Origin: an uncultured Oscillospiraceae bacterium
GTDB lineage: Bacteria; Bacillota; Clostridia; Oscillospirales; Oscillospiraceae
DNA: 64,000 nucleotides
Direction: 5' to 3'
Assembly: GCA_910583885.1 (NCBI GenBank)
Contig: CAJUAC010000004.1
Coordinates: forward strand, 21,663 to 85,662
The notes beneath the pieces were generated by a model. The model did no database searches and had not been told where the DNA came from. It saw only the letters and a list, made by a program, of their open reading frames with translations. Below are positions 49,444 through 57,010 of this stretch, one piece after another (within the stretch, counting starts at the first letter, position 1; every line of letters begins with the position of its first letter). The position numbers were made by a program, and so were the translations under genes.

Positions 49444-52299
49444 TTATATGAGATAGTTTTGTTCCAGGATCCAGCCGCCCTCATAGGGGGAGAGAACTGC
49501 GCACATGGATTGGTTGAAGGAAATGTCCAGCCCATCGCCGCCCTTCTCCCACACGTTCGCCGTGTAGTAGAGCGTGACATGCCCGTCAGAGAAGCGCATC
49601 CCGCTGTCAAAATGGTAGAGCTGCATCTCCGTATCTCCCCGCTGGCTGTAGTAGGCGTCGTAGTTCGGGAGGTACGTGCCCAACATGCCCCCGCTGGCGC
49701 GGAGCAGCGCCTCCCCCTCATCGCGGACGATGAGGTAGTTGGCCGCGAGGTAGTCCGTAATATAGTCTGTTGTCAGCTTGCGGGCATCCAGATAGAGCGA
49801 GCCGCCGATGGCCTCCTCCACGGCGGCAGTTTCCTCCTCTGTCATTTCCTCCGCGCCGCCGTTGTGGTCGTAGAAGAGTACTGGGAGGAAGTCGCCCAGG
49901 GCCAGGATGTCATCCTTGGTCTGGAGGGGCCGGAGGGGGAAACGCAGCAGGCCATTATGCTCCACAGTGTTGAAGTAGCCCGCAAACCTCTCCAGCTCCT
50001 GTGGGGTCAGCTCGCTGTAGCTGCCGCCCCGCCAATCGCCGGCGGGCTTGTCGAAGGTCTCCGTATCCGTCCTTCCACTGCTGTCAGACAGGTCCTTGGT
50101 GTCCCGCCGGGCCAGGTAGAGCTGGCCGGAGGGGGCGTAGCGGTAGGATTCCGTATAATAGGTGGGGCCTGCGTGGGTTTCGCAGACAAGCTGCTGGTTG
50201 GCGGCGTCCACCGTCATGGGGCCCAGGAGCCAGAAGGCAAAGTCAAAGCCCCCGGTATCCGGGTTATAGGTCCAGTAGTAGTAGGGCAGGTTATAGGCGG
50301 TGACGGACGCCTGGAGGCCGATATCCAGATACCCGTCAAAGTTCACATCCTCCAGCGTCAGCCCGCCGTCCGCGTTCCAGCAGTCGGTATAGACGGCCTC
50401 CTTCTCTGTCAGCCAGTCCGGATGGACCAGGGCAATGGCGTCCGCGACGGCAAATTCACGGGAGCCTCCGTCAGACGGGGTCCACACCACCCGGCTGACC
50501 CCCCAGCTGCCGCCAGATTCCGGCCTGCGGCCATAGAGGTCGAGCTGCCCGGCCACACCGCCGCCCAGCTCTGCCCGCTCGGTGTAGAGCAGCGTATCTC
50601 CGGACCACTGGGTGGCCTGGATCTGCCAGACAGTGGCCTCACTGCCCTCCACCGGGCTCTGTCGCAGCAGCAGCCGCACCGTCTGCCCGTCACAGGCGGC
50701 CTCCAACAGGCAGCTTGTCTCCCCTGCAAAGGTGTAGAGGGTGCTGACCTCACCTGTGGCAGCATACTCCCTGTTGAGATACTCCAGGGCCGTGCCCTGA
50801 GGCTCGGTCGCCCAGGTATTGTGGCCGTTCAGATAGTCCGCGAGGAACTCATCCGTCCGGGCGGGCCAGCCCTCCGCGTCGGTCAGGCGCATCCCATAGG
50901 CGGCATAGCACACGGTATACTCCTCCCAGGTGTAGCCCTGGTCCACCTCCCAGGGCTGGGACTGCCCCTCCATCCATTGGCCGCCGGGCTCACCGGCAGG
51001 CTCATGGAAGAGAAGGCCCCAGCCCTCCCGGACCACCGCCTCGCCATCGGCGGGGATCAGCCGGTAGCCCAGCTGCCAGGCGCTATAGGTGACACCATCC
51101 ACCTCCCAGCTGCCCTGGCTGGTGAGGTAGTCAATGCTCCGGCTGGTGATCTGTAGGTTTTGCTCCTGCTCCAGGGCTTGGACGTCGGCATCCATGACCT
51201 GCCGGACCCAGGCGTCGGCGGCTTCATCGTCCGGAGGGGCCGGGGGAGCGGGGATGGCGGCATCCTTTATTGGTTTGTCCGTCTCCTGGCGCAGCCCAAA
51301 GGTGCAGGCCGCGGTTACGGTGAGCACCAGGGCAATTGCCAGCGCAATCCCGCCCCACCGGCGGCCCCGCATCCCCAGGATATTGCGGAAACGCTCCTTC
51401 ATCACCGGCGCCCCGCCATAGAAATGGGTGGACAGGGCGGAGCGGCCCAGCCCCTTTTGCCGCCGCACAGCGGCCAGTAGGGTTTCGCTGTAGGCCCGGC
51501 GCGTCTCCGCATCCGCACCAGCCATCACCAGGTCGTCACAGGTCAGCTCCAGATCCGCTTCTGCCTCCCGGGCCAGCAGGTATGCCAGCGGGTTGAACCA
51601 GTGCAGGGCATTGGCGGCCAGCAGCATCAGCTTATACCAGAGATCCCTCCGCCGGTAGTGGGTCAGCTCATGGCGCAGGATAAAGCGCAGCTCCTGGGGG
51701 GTGTAATCCTCTGTAGGCAGGAAGAGGCGCGCACGCAGCAGGCCAGCCAGCATAGGCGAGGCGGCGGCAGAACTGATGCGGAGGGCCGGGGCCCGCTTCA
51801 GCCCCATTTCCTGCCATGTTTCTCTGTAGAGCTGGGAGGTTTCCTCCCCAGGGGCCCGGCCCCACCGTCCGGCCCGGCGGAGGAGCAGCAGCGTCCCCAA
51901 CAGGCGGTGGAGGAGGTAGGCAGCCCCACCAGCCAGCCAGAGGAGGGGGAGGAGGGTGTCCAAGGGCAGTGTCCGGCCCGCCGTCTCGGACGGTATGGCC
52001 GCGGGCCGCCCAGCGGGGCTGGCGGGCCGTTGGAGACTGACTCCTTCCTCACGGCTGACATGCAGCTCCATAGAGGGCACGGCGATGACAACCGGGGGCG
52101 TCGCCTCTGCCGCCGGCAGCAGCTTCTCCCACTGCACCGGGGCCAGCAGGAGCAGGGCCGACATCGCCATCCACACCCAGTAGCGCCACTTGGCACTGTA
52201 GCGCCGGTCCAATGCGGGCTTGAGCAGCGTCAGTACCAGTGCCGCCGCCCCCACTGCCGCGCTCCATGTTACCACATCCAACAGGATTTCCATGCTCAT
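49444..52299 (-). CDS. M56 (BlaR1/MecR1-type) membrane metalloprotease with large unknown sensor domain, 951 aa
   Basis: Signal-transducing membrane protease partner of the BlaI-like repressor. N-terminal membrane helices flank the M56 zinc domain, with HELTH (H210, E211, H214) and the third ligand region EAEADLELTCDD (about 245-256). A membrane helix (about 316-333) leads into about 610 extracytoplasmic residues. That part is not a penicillin-binding sensor (no SxxK motif seen) and I do not recognise it; it is Trp/Tyr/Asp-rich, with an EDVNFDGYLDIGL segment like a VCBS/FG-GAP calcium repeat. The ATG overlaps the stop of the repressor gene. Confidence 0.85.
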   Translation of the reverse strand: MSMEILLDVVTWSAAVGAAALVLTLLKPALDRRYSAKWRYWVWMAMSALLLLAPVQWEKLLPAAEATPPVVIAVPSMELHVSREEGVSLQRPASPAGRPAAIPSETAGRTLPLDTLLPLLWLAGGAAYLLHRLLGTLLLLRRAGRWGRAPGEETSQLYRETWQEMGLKRAPALRISSAAASPMLAGLLRARLFLPTEDYTPQELRFILRHELTHYRRRDLWYKLMLLAANALHWFNPLAYLLAREAEADLELTCDDLVMAGADAETRRAYSETLLAAVRRQKGLGRSALSTHFYGGAPVMKERFRNILGMRGRRWGGIALAIALVLTVTAACTFGLRQETDKPIKDAAIPAPPAPPDDEAADAWVRQVMDADVQALEQEQNLQITSRSIDYLTSQGSWEVDGVTYSAWQLGYRLIPADGEAVVREGWGLLFHEPAGEPGGQWMEGQSQPWEVDQGYTWEEYTVCYAAYGMRLTDAEGWPARTDEFLADYLNGHNTWATEPQGTALEYLNREYAATGEVSTLYTFAGETSCLLEAACDGQTVRLLLRQSPVEGSEATVWQIQATQWSGDTLLYTERAELGGGVAGQLDLYGRRPESGGSWGVSRVVWTPSDGGSREFAVADAIALVHPDWLTEKEAVYTDCWNADGGLTLEDVNFDGYLDIGLQASVTAYNLPYYYWTYNPDTGGFDFAFWLLGPMTVDAANQQLVCETHAGPTYYTESYRYAPSGQLYLARRDTKDLSDSSGRTDTETFDKPAGDWRGGSYSELTPQELERFAGYFNTVEHNGLLRFPLRPLQTKDDILALGDFLPVLFYDHNGGAEEMTEEETAAVEEAIGGSLYLDARKLTTDYITDYLAANYLIVRDEGEALLRASGGMLGTYLPNYDAYYSQRGDTEMQLYHFDSGMRFSDGHVTLYYTANVWEKGGDGLDISFNQSMCAVLSPYEGGWILEQNYLI

Positions 52300-52667
52300 T
52301 TCCCCTCCAACTCGTCCAGATACCGGCGCAGCTCCGCTAAATCGTCCTTCCCAATGGCCCTGCCGTCGTATAGGGAGGCCACCATCCCTGTAAAGCTGCT
52401 GCCATAGAGCCGGTCAATCATGCCCCGCCCCTCGGCGGCCTTGTAGTCCTGTTCACTGACCAGGGGGCTGTACCAGTTGCTCCGCCCCCGCTTCTCACAG
52501 GAAAGGAACCCTTTCTCCACCAGCCGGTTCATAGCCGTGATGACCGCTGGCAGGGCCCAGTCCCGGCTGCCGCGCAGCCGGTGATGGATGTAGGTGGACT
52601 GTACCGGCCCGCCAGCCTCCCAAATATATAGCATGATCTCCAGCTCCGCATCTCCCAACCGTTTCAT
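52296..52667 (-). CDS. BlaI/MecI/CopY-family repressor, 123 aa
   Basis: Winged-helix repressor of normal length. The family-typical start LGDAELEIMLYIWEAG is followed by VITAMNRLVEKGFLSCEKRGRSNWYSPLV, the recognition helix, wing and cleavage region. A BlaR1-like M56 protease is encoded immediately downstream with a 4-nt overlap. Two TACA/TGTA operators lie in its promoter, so the pair should be an inducible, self-repressed sensor system. The regulated genes may be elsewhere; no beta-lactamase is present. Confidence 0.92.
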   Translation of the reverse strand: MKRLGDAELEIMLYIWEAGGPVQSTYIHHRLRGSRDWALPAVITAMNRLVEKGFLSCEKRGRSNWYSPLVSEQDYKAAEGRGMIDRLYGSSFTGMVASLYDGRAIGKDDLAELRRYLDELEGK

Positions 52668-52692
52668 AGCATCCTCCTATATATGTATTTTA

Positions 52693-52702
52693 TACAGTCG
52701 TA
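52693..52702. promoter_or_regulatory. BlaI-type operator 2
   Basis: TACAGTCGTA is a near-perfect TACA/TGTA-type dyad just downstream of the blaI promoter -10 box, 26 bp from operator 1. Confidence 0.6.
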
Positions 52703-52714
52703 TAACTTGACTTT

Positions 52715-52742
52715 ATTATACAATTGTATCTGTAAAAAGCAA
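52715..52742 (-). promoter_or_regulatory. Promoter of the BlaI-M56 operon
   Basis: Minus-strand TTGCTT (52742-52737), 16-bp spacer, TATAAT (52720-52715). Operator 1 overlaps the -10 box. Confidence 0.7.
52719..52728. promoter_or_regulatory. BlaI-type operator 1
   Basis: TACAATTGTA is a perfect 10-bp palindrome matching the TACA/TGTA box bound by BlaI and MecI. It overlaps the -10 box of the operon promoter. Confidence 0.75.
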
Positions 52743-52794
52743 GTTACAGTCCGGTAACAACCCCGCCCCTGCCCGAAAAACTGCCGGGGGATAC

Positions 52795-52823
52795 TTTACG
52801 CCCCAGGAGGAATATGGTATACT
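52795..52823 (+). promoter_or_regulatory. Promoter of the cytidylate-kinase-like gene
   Basis: TTTACG (52795-52800), 17-bp spacer, extended -10 TGG-TATACT (TATACT 52818-52823). Confidence 0.65.
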
Positions 52824-52854
52824 ATATCAATACCAAGAAAGGGGAGGGCTGCAT

Positions 52855-53478
52855 ATGGCAAACCGGGTTATCACCATTGGGCGGCAGTGCGGCAGCGGGG
52901 GGCACACCATCGGGAAGCTCCTGGCGCAGCGTCTGGGCCTGCCCTTTTATGACAAGAAGATCGTGGAGATGGTGGCCGCTAAAACCAAGCTGTCGCCGGA
53001 GTTTATCCGGTCCCATGGGGAGTATTTCCATGGCGGCTCCATCGGGCATATCATTGGCTATGGGACCCGTTTCCACAGCGGGGTCCTGAAGACCGGCAGT
53101 GCGCTGACCGACCAGCTCCATCAGGCCCAGTGCGAGATCATCCTGGAGGCGGCAGAGAAGGGGCCGTGCGTGGTGGTGGGCCGCTGCGCGGACTATGTCC
53201 TGGCAGGGAAGGTCCCCACGCTGGATGTGTTCATCCACTCGGAGATGCCCTATAAAATCAGCCGCAGTGTGGAGGAGCACAACCTGGAGCAGGAGCGGGC
53301 CGCAGCCATTCTCACCCGGCGGGACAAAGCCCGGGCCCATCACTACCGGTTCTACACGGACCAGAAGTGGGGGGATGCGAAGAACTACGACCTCTGCCTG
53401 GACAGCGGTACCCTGGGGGTGGAGGGCTGCGTGGCCATCATTGCCGGGGCCTACGAGCGGATGCGGCAGGGGGCGTGA
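52855..53478 (+). CDS. Cytidylate kinase-like family protein, 207 aa
   Basis: P-loop kinase of the Cytidylate_kin2 family. It begins with ITIGRQCGSGGHTIGKLLA (P-loop GRQCGSGGHTIGK, in place of the usual GxxGxGKS), and carries VVVGRCADYVL and an arginine-rich lid. These proteins are widespread in clostridia; their natural substrate has not been settled and they are separate from the essential Cmk. The ATG follows GGGGAGGG. Monocistronic. Confidence 0.85.
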   Translation: MANRVITIGRQCGSGGHTIGKLLAQRLGLPFYDKKIVEMVAAKTKLSPEFIRSHGEYFHGGSIGHIIGYGTRFHSGVLKTGSALTDQLHQAQCEIILEAAEKGPCVVVGRCADYVLAGKVPTLDVFIHSEMPYKISRSVEEHNLEQERAAAILTRRDKARAHHYRFYTDQKWGDAKNYDLCLDSGTLGVEGCVAIIAGAYERMRQGA

Positions 53479-53634
53479 GGCAGATGCATATGCGCTCCCA
53501 AAATACAAAAAAAGTGAAAAAAACACCGCCGCAACCAATAGTTGCGGGGAAATAGGTGGACGCAACCAGCTGTTTGTGCTATCCTGAAGGTGCTTCGGGA
53601 GGGTAGTATCCCAACGCAAGGGAGGTGTCAGACA

Positions 53635-53979
53635 ATGCACCACATCAAAAGCGTGTTCCCTGTCGCTCTCCTGGTAGGGACGATTTTACTGGTCGGGCTG
53701 ATTGCCCTGCTGATCTATCTGTTATCCCGCCTTCCCCGGGAGCAGAAATCCCGCAAGGAAAACCCGCAGTTTTATCAGTCCCTGGCGGAGGCCCTGAAGG
53801 CCCAGCGCACTGCCCACGGCATGACCCAGGAGCAGGTGGCGGAGGCGTTGGATGTTACCAGGCAGGCGGTAAGCAAGTGGGAGACCGGTGCTGCCGAACC
53901 CAGCACCTCCAATCTAATGGCGCTGGCAAAGCTCTATGGCATCGAATTGAGTGAGCTGCTGCGGGGGGTTCAGATGTAG
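53635..53979 (+). CDS. Membrane-tethered XRE helix-turn-helix protein, 114 aa
   Basis: An N-terminal membrane helix (about residues 9-32) is followed by a basic stretch and a C-terminal XRE HTH (about 52-110) with LDVTRQAVSKWETGAAEPS as the recognition region. In the usual soluble relatives the HTH comes first; here a DNA-binding domain is held at the membrane. GGGAGG precedes ATG 53635. An ORF starting at 53542 is longer but lacks a ribosome site. The next gene, 49 bp downstream, encodes a secreted Cys/His-repeat protein that it may control. Confidence 0.82.
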   Translation: MHHIKSVFPVALLVGTILLVGLIALLIYLLSRLPREQKSRKENPQFYQSLAEALKAQRTAHGMTQEQVAEALDVTRQAVSKWETGAAEPSTSNLMALAKLYGIELSELLRGVQM

Positions 53980-54028
53980 GTCCTTCTGCGGCTCCACATA
54001 AATCAAAAATATGTAGGAGGTCATTCCA

Positions 54029-54625
54029 ATGAACACAAAAACCTTTGTGGCCGGCATTTTGGCTGCATTCCTGCTGGCCGTCCCCGCGTCCGCCCACTGC
54101 GGCGGCCACGCGTACCGGCAGGTAAGCCAGCCTGCGGCCACAGCCTACCCGGTCTGCACGGTGGATGGCTGCACCACCGCCGGCTACCATTTCCACAACG
54201 GCACAACCTACTGCGGGGCCCATCATGAGAACGGTGTGTGTGGCGTTGGCTGCCTGGCCACCGCCTGCCCGACCTGCACGGTAGACGGCTGCACCATCGC
54301 TGGCCGCCATCTCCATGACGGCGCGGTCTACTGCGGGACCGAGCACGTAAACGGCGTATGCGACCTCAGCTGTCTGACCACAGCCAGCCCGGTCTGCACA
54401 GTGGATGGCTGCACCATTGCTGGCCGTCATCTCCATGACGGTGTGACCTACTGTGGGACCTATCACGCAAACGGCCTGTGCAATGCCAACTGCCTGCCTG
54501 CGGCTACGGTTGTCAGCAATGCTACCGTTGTCAGCGACAGCAGCGCCTCCACCTCCGGCAGCGCCTATACTGGCAGCTACTACGGCGGCCATCACGGTGG
54601 CGGCCATGGCCGCGGGCACTGCTGA
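54029..54625 (+). CDS. Secreted Cys/His-rich protein with 40-residue tandem repeats, 198 aa
   Basis: Signal peptide (cleavage near ASA-H, residue 22-23), then three repeats in exact 40-residue register (starting at residues 41, 81 and 121). Each has the form CTVDGCTxAGxHxHxGxxYCGxxHxNGxCxxxCL, with five cysteines and three histidines. The C-terminus is a Ser/Thr linker and a GGHHGGGHGRGHC tail. The regular Cys/His spacing predicts metal binding or a disulfide-locked repeat. I know no named family. TAGGAGG precedes the ATG, and it follows a membrane-tethered HTH gene. Confidence 0.8.
   Translation: MNTKTFVAGILAAFLLAVPASAHCGGHAYRQVSQPAATAYPVCTVDGCTTAGYHFHNGTTYCGAHHENGVCGVGCLATACPTCTVDGCTIAGRHLHDGAVYCGTEHVNGVCDLSCLTTASPVCTVDGCTIAGRHLHDGVTYCGTYHANGLCNANCLPAATVVSNATVVSDSSASTSGSAYTGSYYGGHHGGGHGRGHC
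54149..54499 (+). repeat. Three in-frame 120-bp tandem repeats in the Cys/His-rich gene
   Basis: Units begin near 54149, 54269 and 54389, with the last one short of full length. Units 2 and 3 are the most alike; unit 1 differs in several codons (AGYHFHN instead of AGRHLHD). Confidence 0.75.
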
Positions 54626-54671
54626 TTAGTCCGTATACCCGTTGGCTGACAGATTCCATTGAACCCGCAAA

Positions 54672-54708
54672 ACGCCCCGCCGGATAACTCCGGCGGGGCG
54701 TCCTTTTA
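54672..54708. terminator. Terminator between the Cys/His-repeat gene and the acs operon
   Basis: A 13-bp stem (54672-54684 with 54689-54701), TAAC loop, followed by CCTTTTATTTG on the plus strand and UUUUGCGGG on the minus strand; convergent genes share it. Confidence 0.8.
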
Positions 54709-54713
54709 TTTGA

Positions 54714-56996
54714 TTAGATCTCCAGGTAGGAATCTGCGTACAGGTTGTGGTTCTTGATGATATCGCAGCTCTTGATGGTCTCCATCAGGCGCTGGTCGCA
54801 GGGGTTGACAATGGCGGAGGTCAGGCCCATGGTCATAGCCATGCCCACCATAGCGGCATCCATAATGGGACGGATGTGCTTGGGCATCCCGTTGGAGTTG
54901 TTGGATAGGCCGCCCGTGGACTTCAGGCCCTCATCGGAGAAGGCGCGGATGGCATTCAGCACGTCCATCTGCTTGTCCTGCATCCCCTTGATGACCAGGA
55001 ACAGGGGGTCAAACCACAGGTCATCGGATTCCATGCCCAGGTGCAGGCCGCGCTCGAGCATGTTGTGGCAGTGCATCATACGCTCCTCGTTGTCCTTGGC
55101 AATGCCGTCGGCAGAGCACAGGGCAATGACAATGGCGTCGTTGGCCGCCGCCAGGTCGATGTTGCTGATGCGGCTGCCAGCGTCGGCGGAGTTGACGATG
55201 GGCTTGCCGTTGGTGCGGTTGTAGACCTTGATGCCCGCCTCGATAGCCTTCTGGTTGGCAGTATCCAGGGCCAGGGGCACATTGTTGAAGTTCTGCTGGA
55301 GCAGCTGTACTGCCCACTGCATCAGCTCGGGGCCGTTGGACTCAGCAGGCCCGATGTTGACATCCAGATAGGTGGCGCCGGCGGCAATCTGCTCGGCAGC
55401 ACGCTTGAGGATGGGGGCCTCGTCATAGGTATCCATGGCCTTGCGGATGGCGGGGGAGATGCAGTGGATGCGCTCGCCGATGGTGACGAAGGTCTGGGCG
55501 TTGGGATCGTGGCCCTTGTATGTGACCGGCTTGTCGTCGATCTTGTAGGGGCCAGTGACCACGATGGGAGGTGCGGGGATGACCTTCTTGGGAGCGGGAG
55601 CGGGCTCCGCAGCAGCCGCACCGGCGGCAGGGGCTGCGCCCTTCTCCACGTAGTTCTTCTTCCACTCCTCATCGCGCAGGTACTTCACCAGCTGCACGGC
55701 CTCGGTGGTGCCCACGATGACGCTCCACTCAGGCAGCTTATCCTGGATTTCGCCCTTCATGACGGCTACCTTGCCGGGGATGATGAGGGCGCGGGACTTG
55801 ATCTTGTTGTTGATGTCGGATTCGTCAAAGAACTTCTTGATGGAGGAGCTGGAGAACTTGCCGGCGGCCCAGGCGGTCAGCACGGACATGCCGGAGGCGT
55901 CGGTGATCAGCAGGTTCACAGGCATCTTGCTGCGCTCCAGCTCGCCGGAGACCAGGAAGTAGGTCAGGGCGAAGTCCACGGTCAGGCAGCAGGGGCTGTT
56001 CTCGTCGGCGCCGTTGATGGGATAGATGCCGGGGGCCACCTTCATGGGCTTCTGGGGGTCGGTGAAGATGTTCTGGCGCAGGCCGTACAGAGGCAGGGCC
56101 TTGGCGTAGGTCATCTCGGAGCAGACCACGATGGAGCCGTACTTGCAGGTGAACAGGCTCAGCAGGGCGGCCTCCAGGTGGGCATTGCCGTTGGAGAGGG
56201 AGGCCACGTTGACAATGGAGGGGTAGCCGAAGGTGCGGTCGCCGTCCTTCAGGGCGGCGCGGCGGATCTGGACAGCATTGGCATAGGCGTCCTTCACACT
56301 GGCCTCGCCCACATCCAGGATGAGGTTCTTATTGCCGGCGGCCTCCAGCTTCTCCACTACCTCGTGGAGCTGCTCCAGGCTCTCCGCCCGGACGCCCAGC
56401 AGGGCCTTTGCACCGGTGGCAACTGCGCTCATATCGGCATAGTTGTCCGCAGTCGCGCCATTGACGATGATCTCACAGCCGGCGGCGGCCTCGACGCCAG
56501 CCTTCATGGTCTCCACGTCGGTGCAGGAGAGAACCAGGGGACGGCCCAGGGCCTTGGCCTTGGAGACCAGGGCGGCGTAATCGGCGGGGGCCTTGTCTGC
56601 GCTGTGGCGGACATAGACCATCTCTACGTACATGCGCTCGCTGATGCGCTCATAGTCCACCTTGGAGATCCCGGCCAGGACCTCGTCCTGCTTGGCAGCG
56701 TCCATGCAGTCACAGACCTGGACGGCGTACAGGGTCTTGGAGACCAGGGTCTTCTCGTGGCGGCTGAGGACGGTCTCGCCGCCCAGGGCCAGCTCGCCGA
56801 CCTTGTAGGACTTCATCGGGGGTGCGGTAGCCTCGCTCAGGGTGGAGAGGGCCTCGGCGGACATGTGGGGGCACTTCTCAATGGGGAGAGCGCCGGAGGC
56901 AACCTTCATGGCGAAGGCCATGCAAGTGGGGTTGCCGCAGTCCTTGCAGTTGGTTTTCGGGGTGAGCTTAAAAATGTCAAGACCTTTCAATGCCAT
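54714..56996 (-). CDS. acsCE: AcsC-AcsE fusion: corrinoid iron-sulfur protein large subunit joined to methyl-THF methyltransferase, 760 aa
   Basis: Residues about 1-450 are a complete CFeSP large subunit. The N-terminal [4Fe-4S] motif is Cx2Cx4Cx16C (C17, C20, C25, C42), then a TIM-barrel and a C-terminal corrinoid-binding part (residues about 330-450). A 26-residue Ala/Pro-rich linker (about 452-477; 55,566-55,643) joins it to residues 478-760. These form a complete pterin-binding methyltransferase (FVTIGERIHC, TYLDVNIGP, LALDTANQKA, KPIVNSADA) like AcsE. In characterised acetogens these are separate proteins of about 446 and 262 residues. The fusion would hold methyl donor and corrinoid acceptor together. 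GTAAGGAGG precedes the ATG. Confidence 0.93.
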   Translation of the reverse strand: MALKGLDIFKLTPKTNCKDCGNPTCMAFAMKVASGALPIEKCPHMSAEALSTLSEATAPPMKSYKVGELALGGETVLSRHEKTLVSKTLYAVQVCDCMDAAKQDEVLAGISKVDYERISERMYVEMVYVRHSADKAPADYAALVSKAKALGRPLVLSCTDVETMKAGVEAAAGCEIIVNGATADNYADMSAVATGAKALLGVRAESLEQLHEVVEKLEAAGNKNLILDVGEASVKDAYANAVQIRRAALKDGDRTFGYPSIVNVASLSNGNAHLEAALLSLFTCKYGSIVVCSEMTYAKALPLYGLRQNIFTDPQKPMKVAPGIYPINGADENSPCCLTVDFALTYFLVSGELERSKMPVNLLITDASGMSVLTAWAAGKFSSSSIKKFFDESDINNKIKSRALIIPGKVAVMKGEIQDKLPEWSVIVGTTEAVQLVKYLRDEEWKKNYVEKGAAPAAGAAAAEPAPAPKKVIPAPPIVVTGPYKIDDKPVTYKGHDPNAQTFVTIGERIHCISPAIRKAMDTYDEAPILKRAAEQIAAGATYLDVNIGPAESNGPELMQWAVQLLQQNFNNVPLALDTANQKAIEAGIKVYNRTNGKPIVNSADAGSRISNIDLAAANDAIVIALCSADGIAKDNEERMMHCHNMLERGLHLGMESDDLWFDPLFLVIKGMQDKQMDVLNAIRAFSDEGLKSTGGLSNNSNGMPKHIRPIMDAAMVGMAMTMGLTSAIVNPCDQRLMETIKSCDIIKNHNLYADSYLEI

Positions 56997-57010
56997 GGTA
57001 CGGGCCCTCC

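Noticed and set aside
53500..53549. Minus-strand terminator (CCGCAAC hairpin with a run of U)
   Set aside because: No minus-strand gene ends there; the A-rich stretch and hairpin may be coincidental or a leader element of the HTH gene, so it is not listed as a terminator.
54149..54499. CRISPR-like repeat array
   Set aside because: The 120-bp repeats are in-frame codons of a protein with imperfect unit identity and no spacers.
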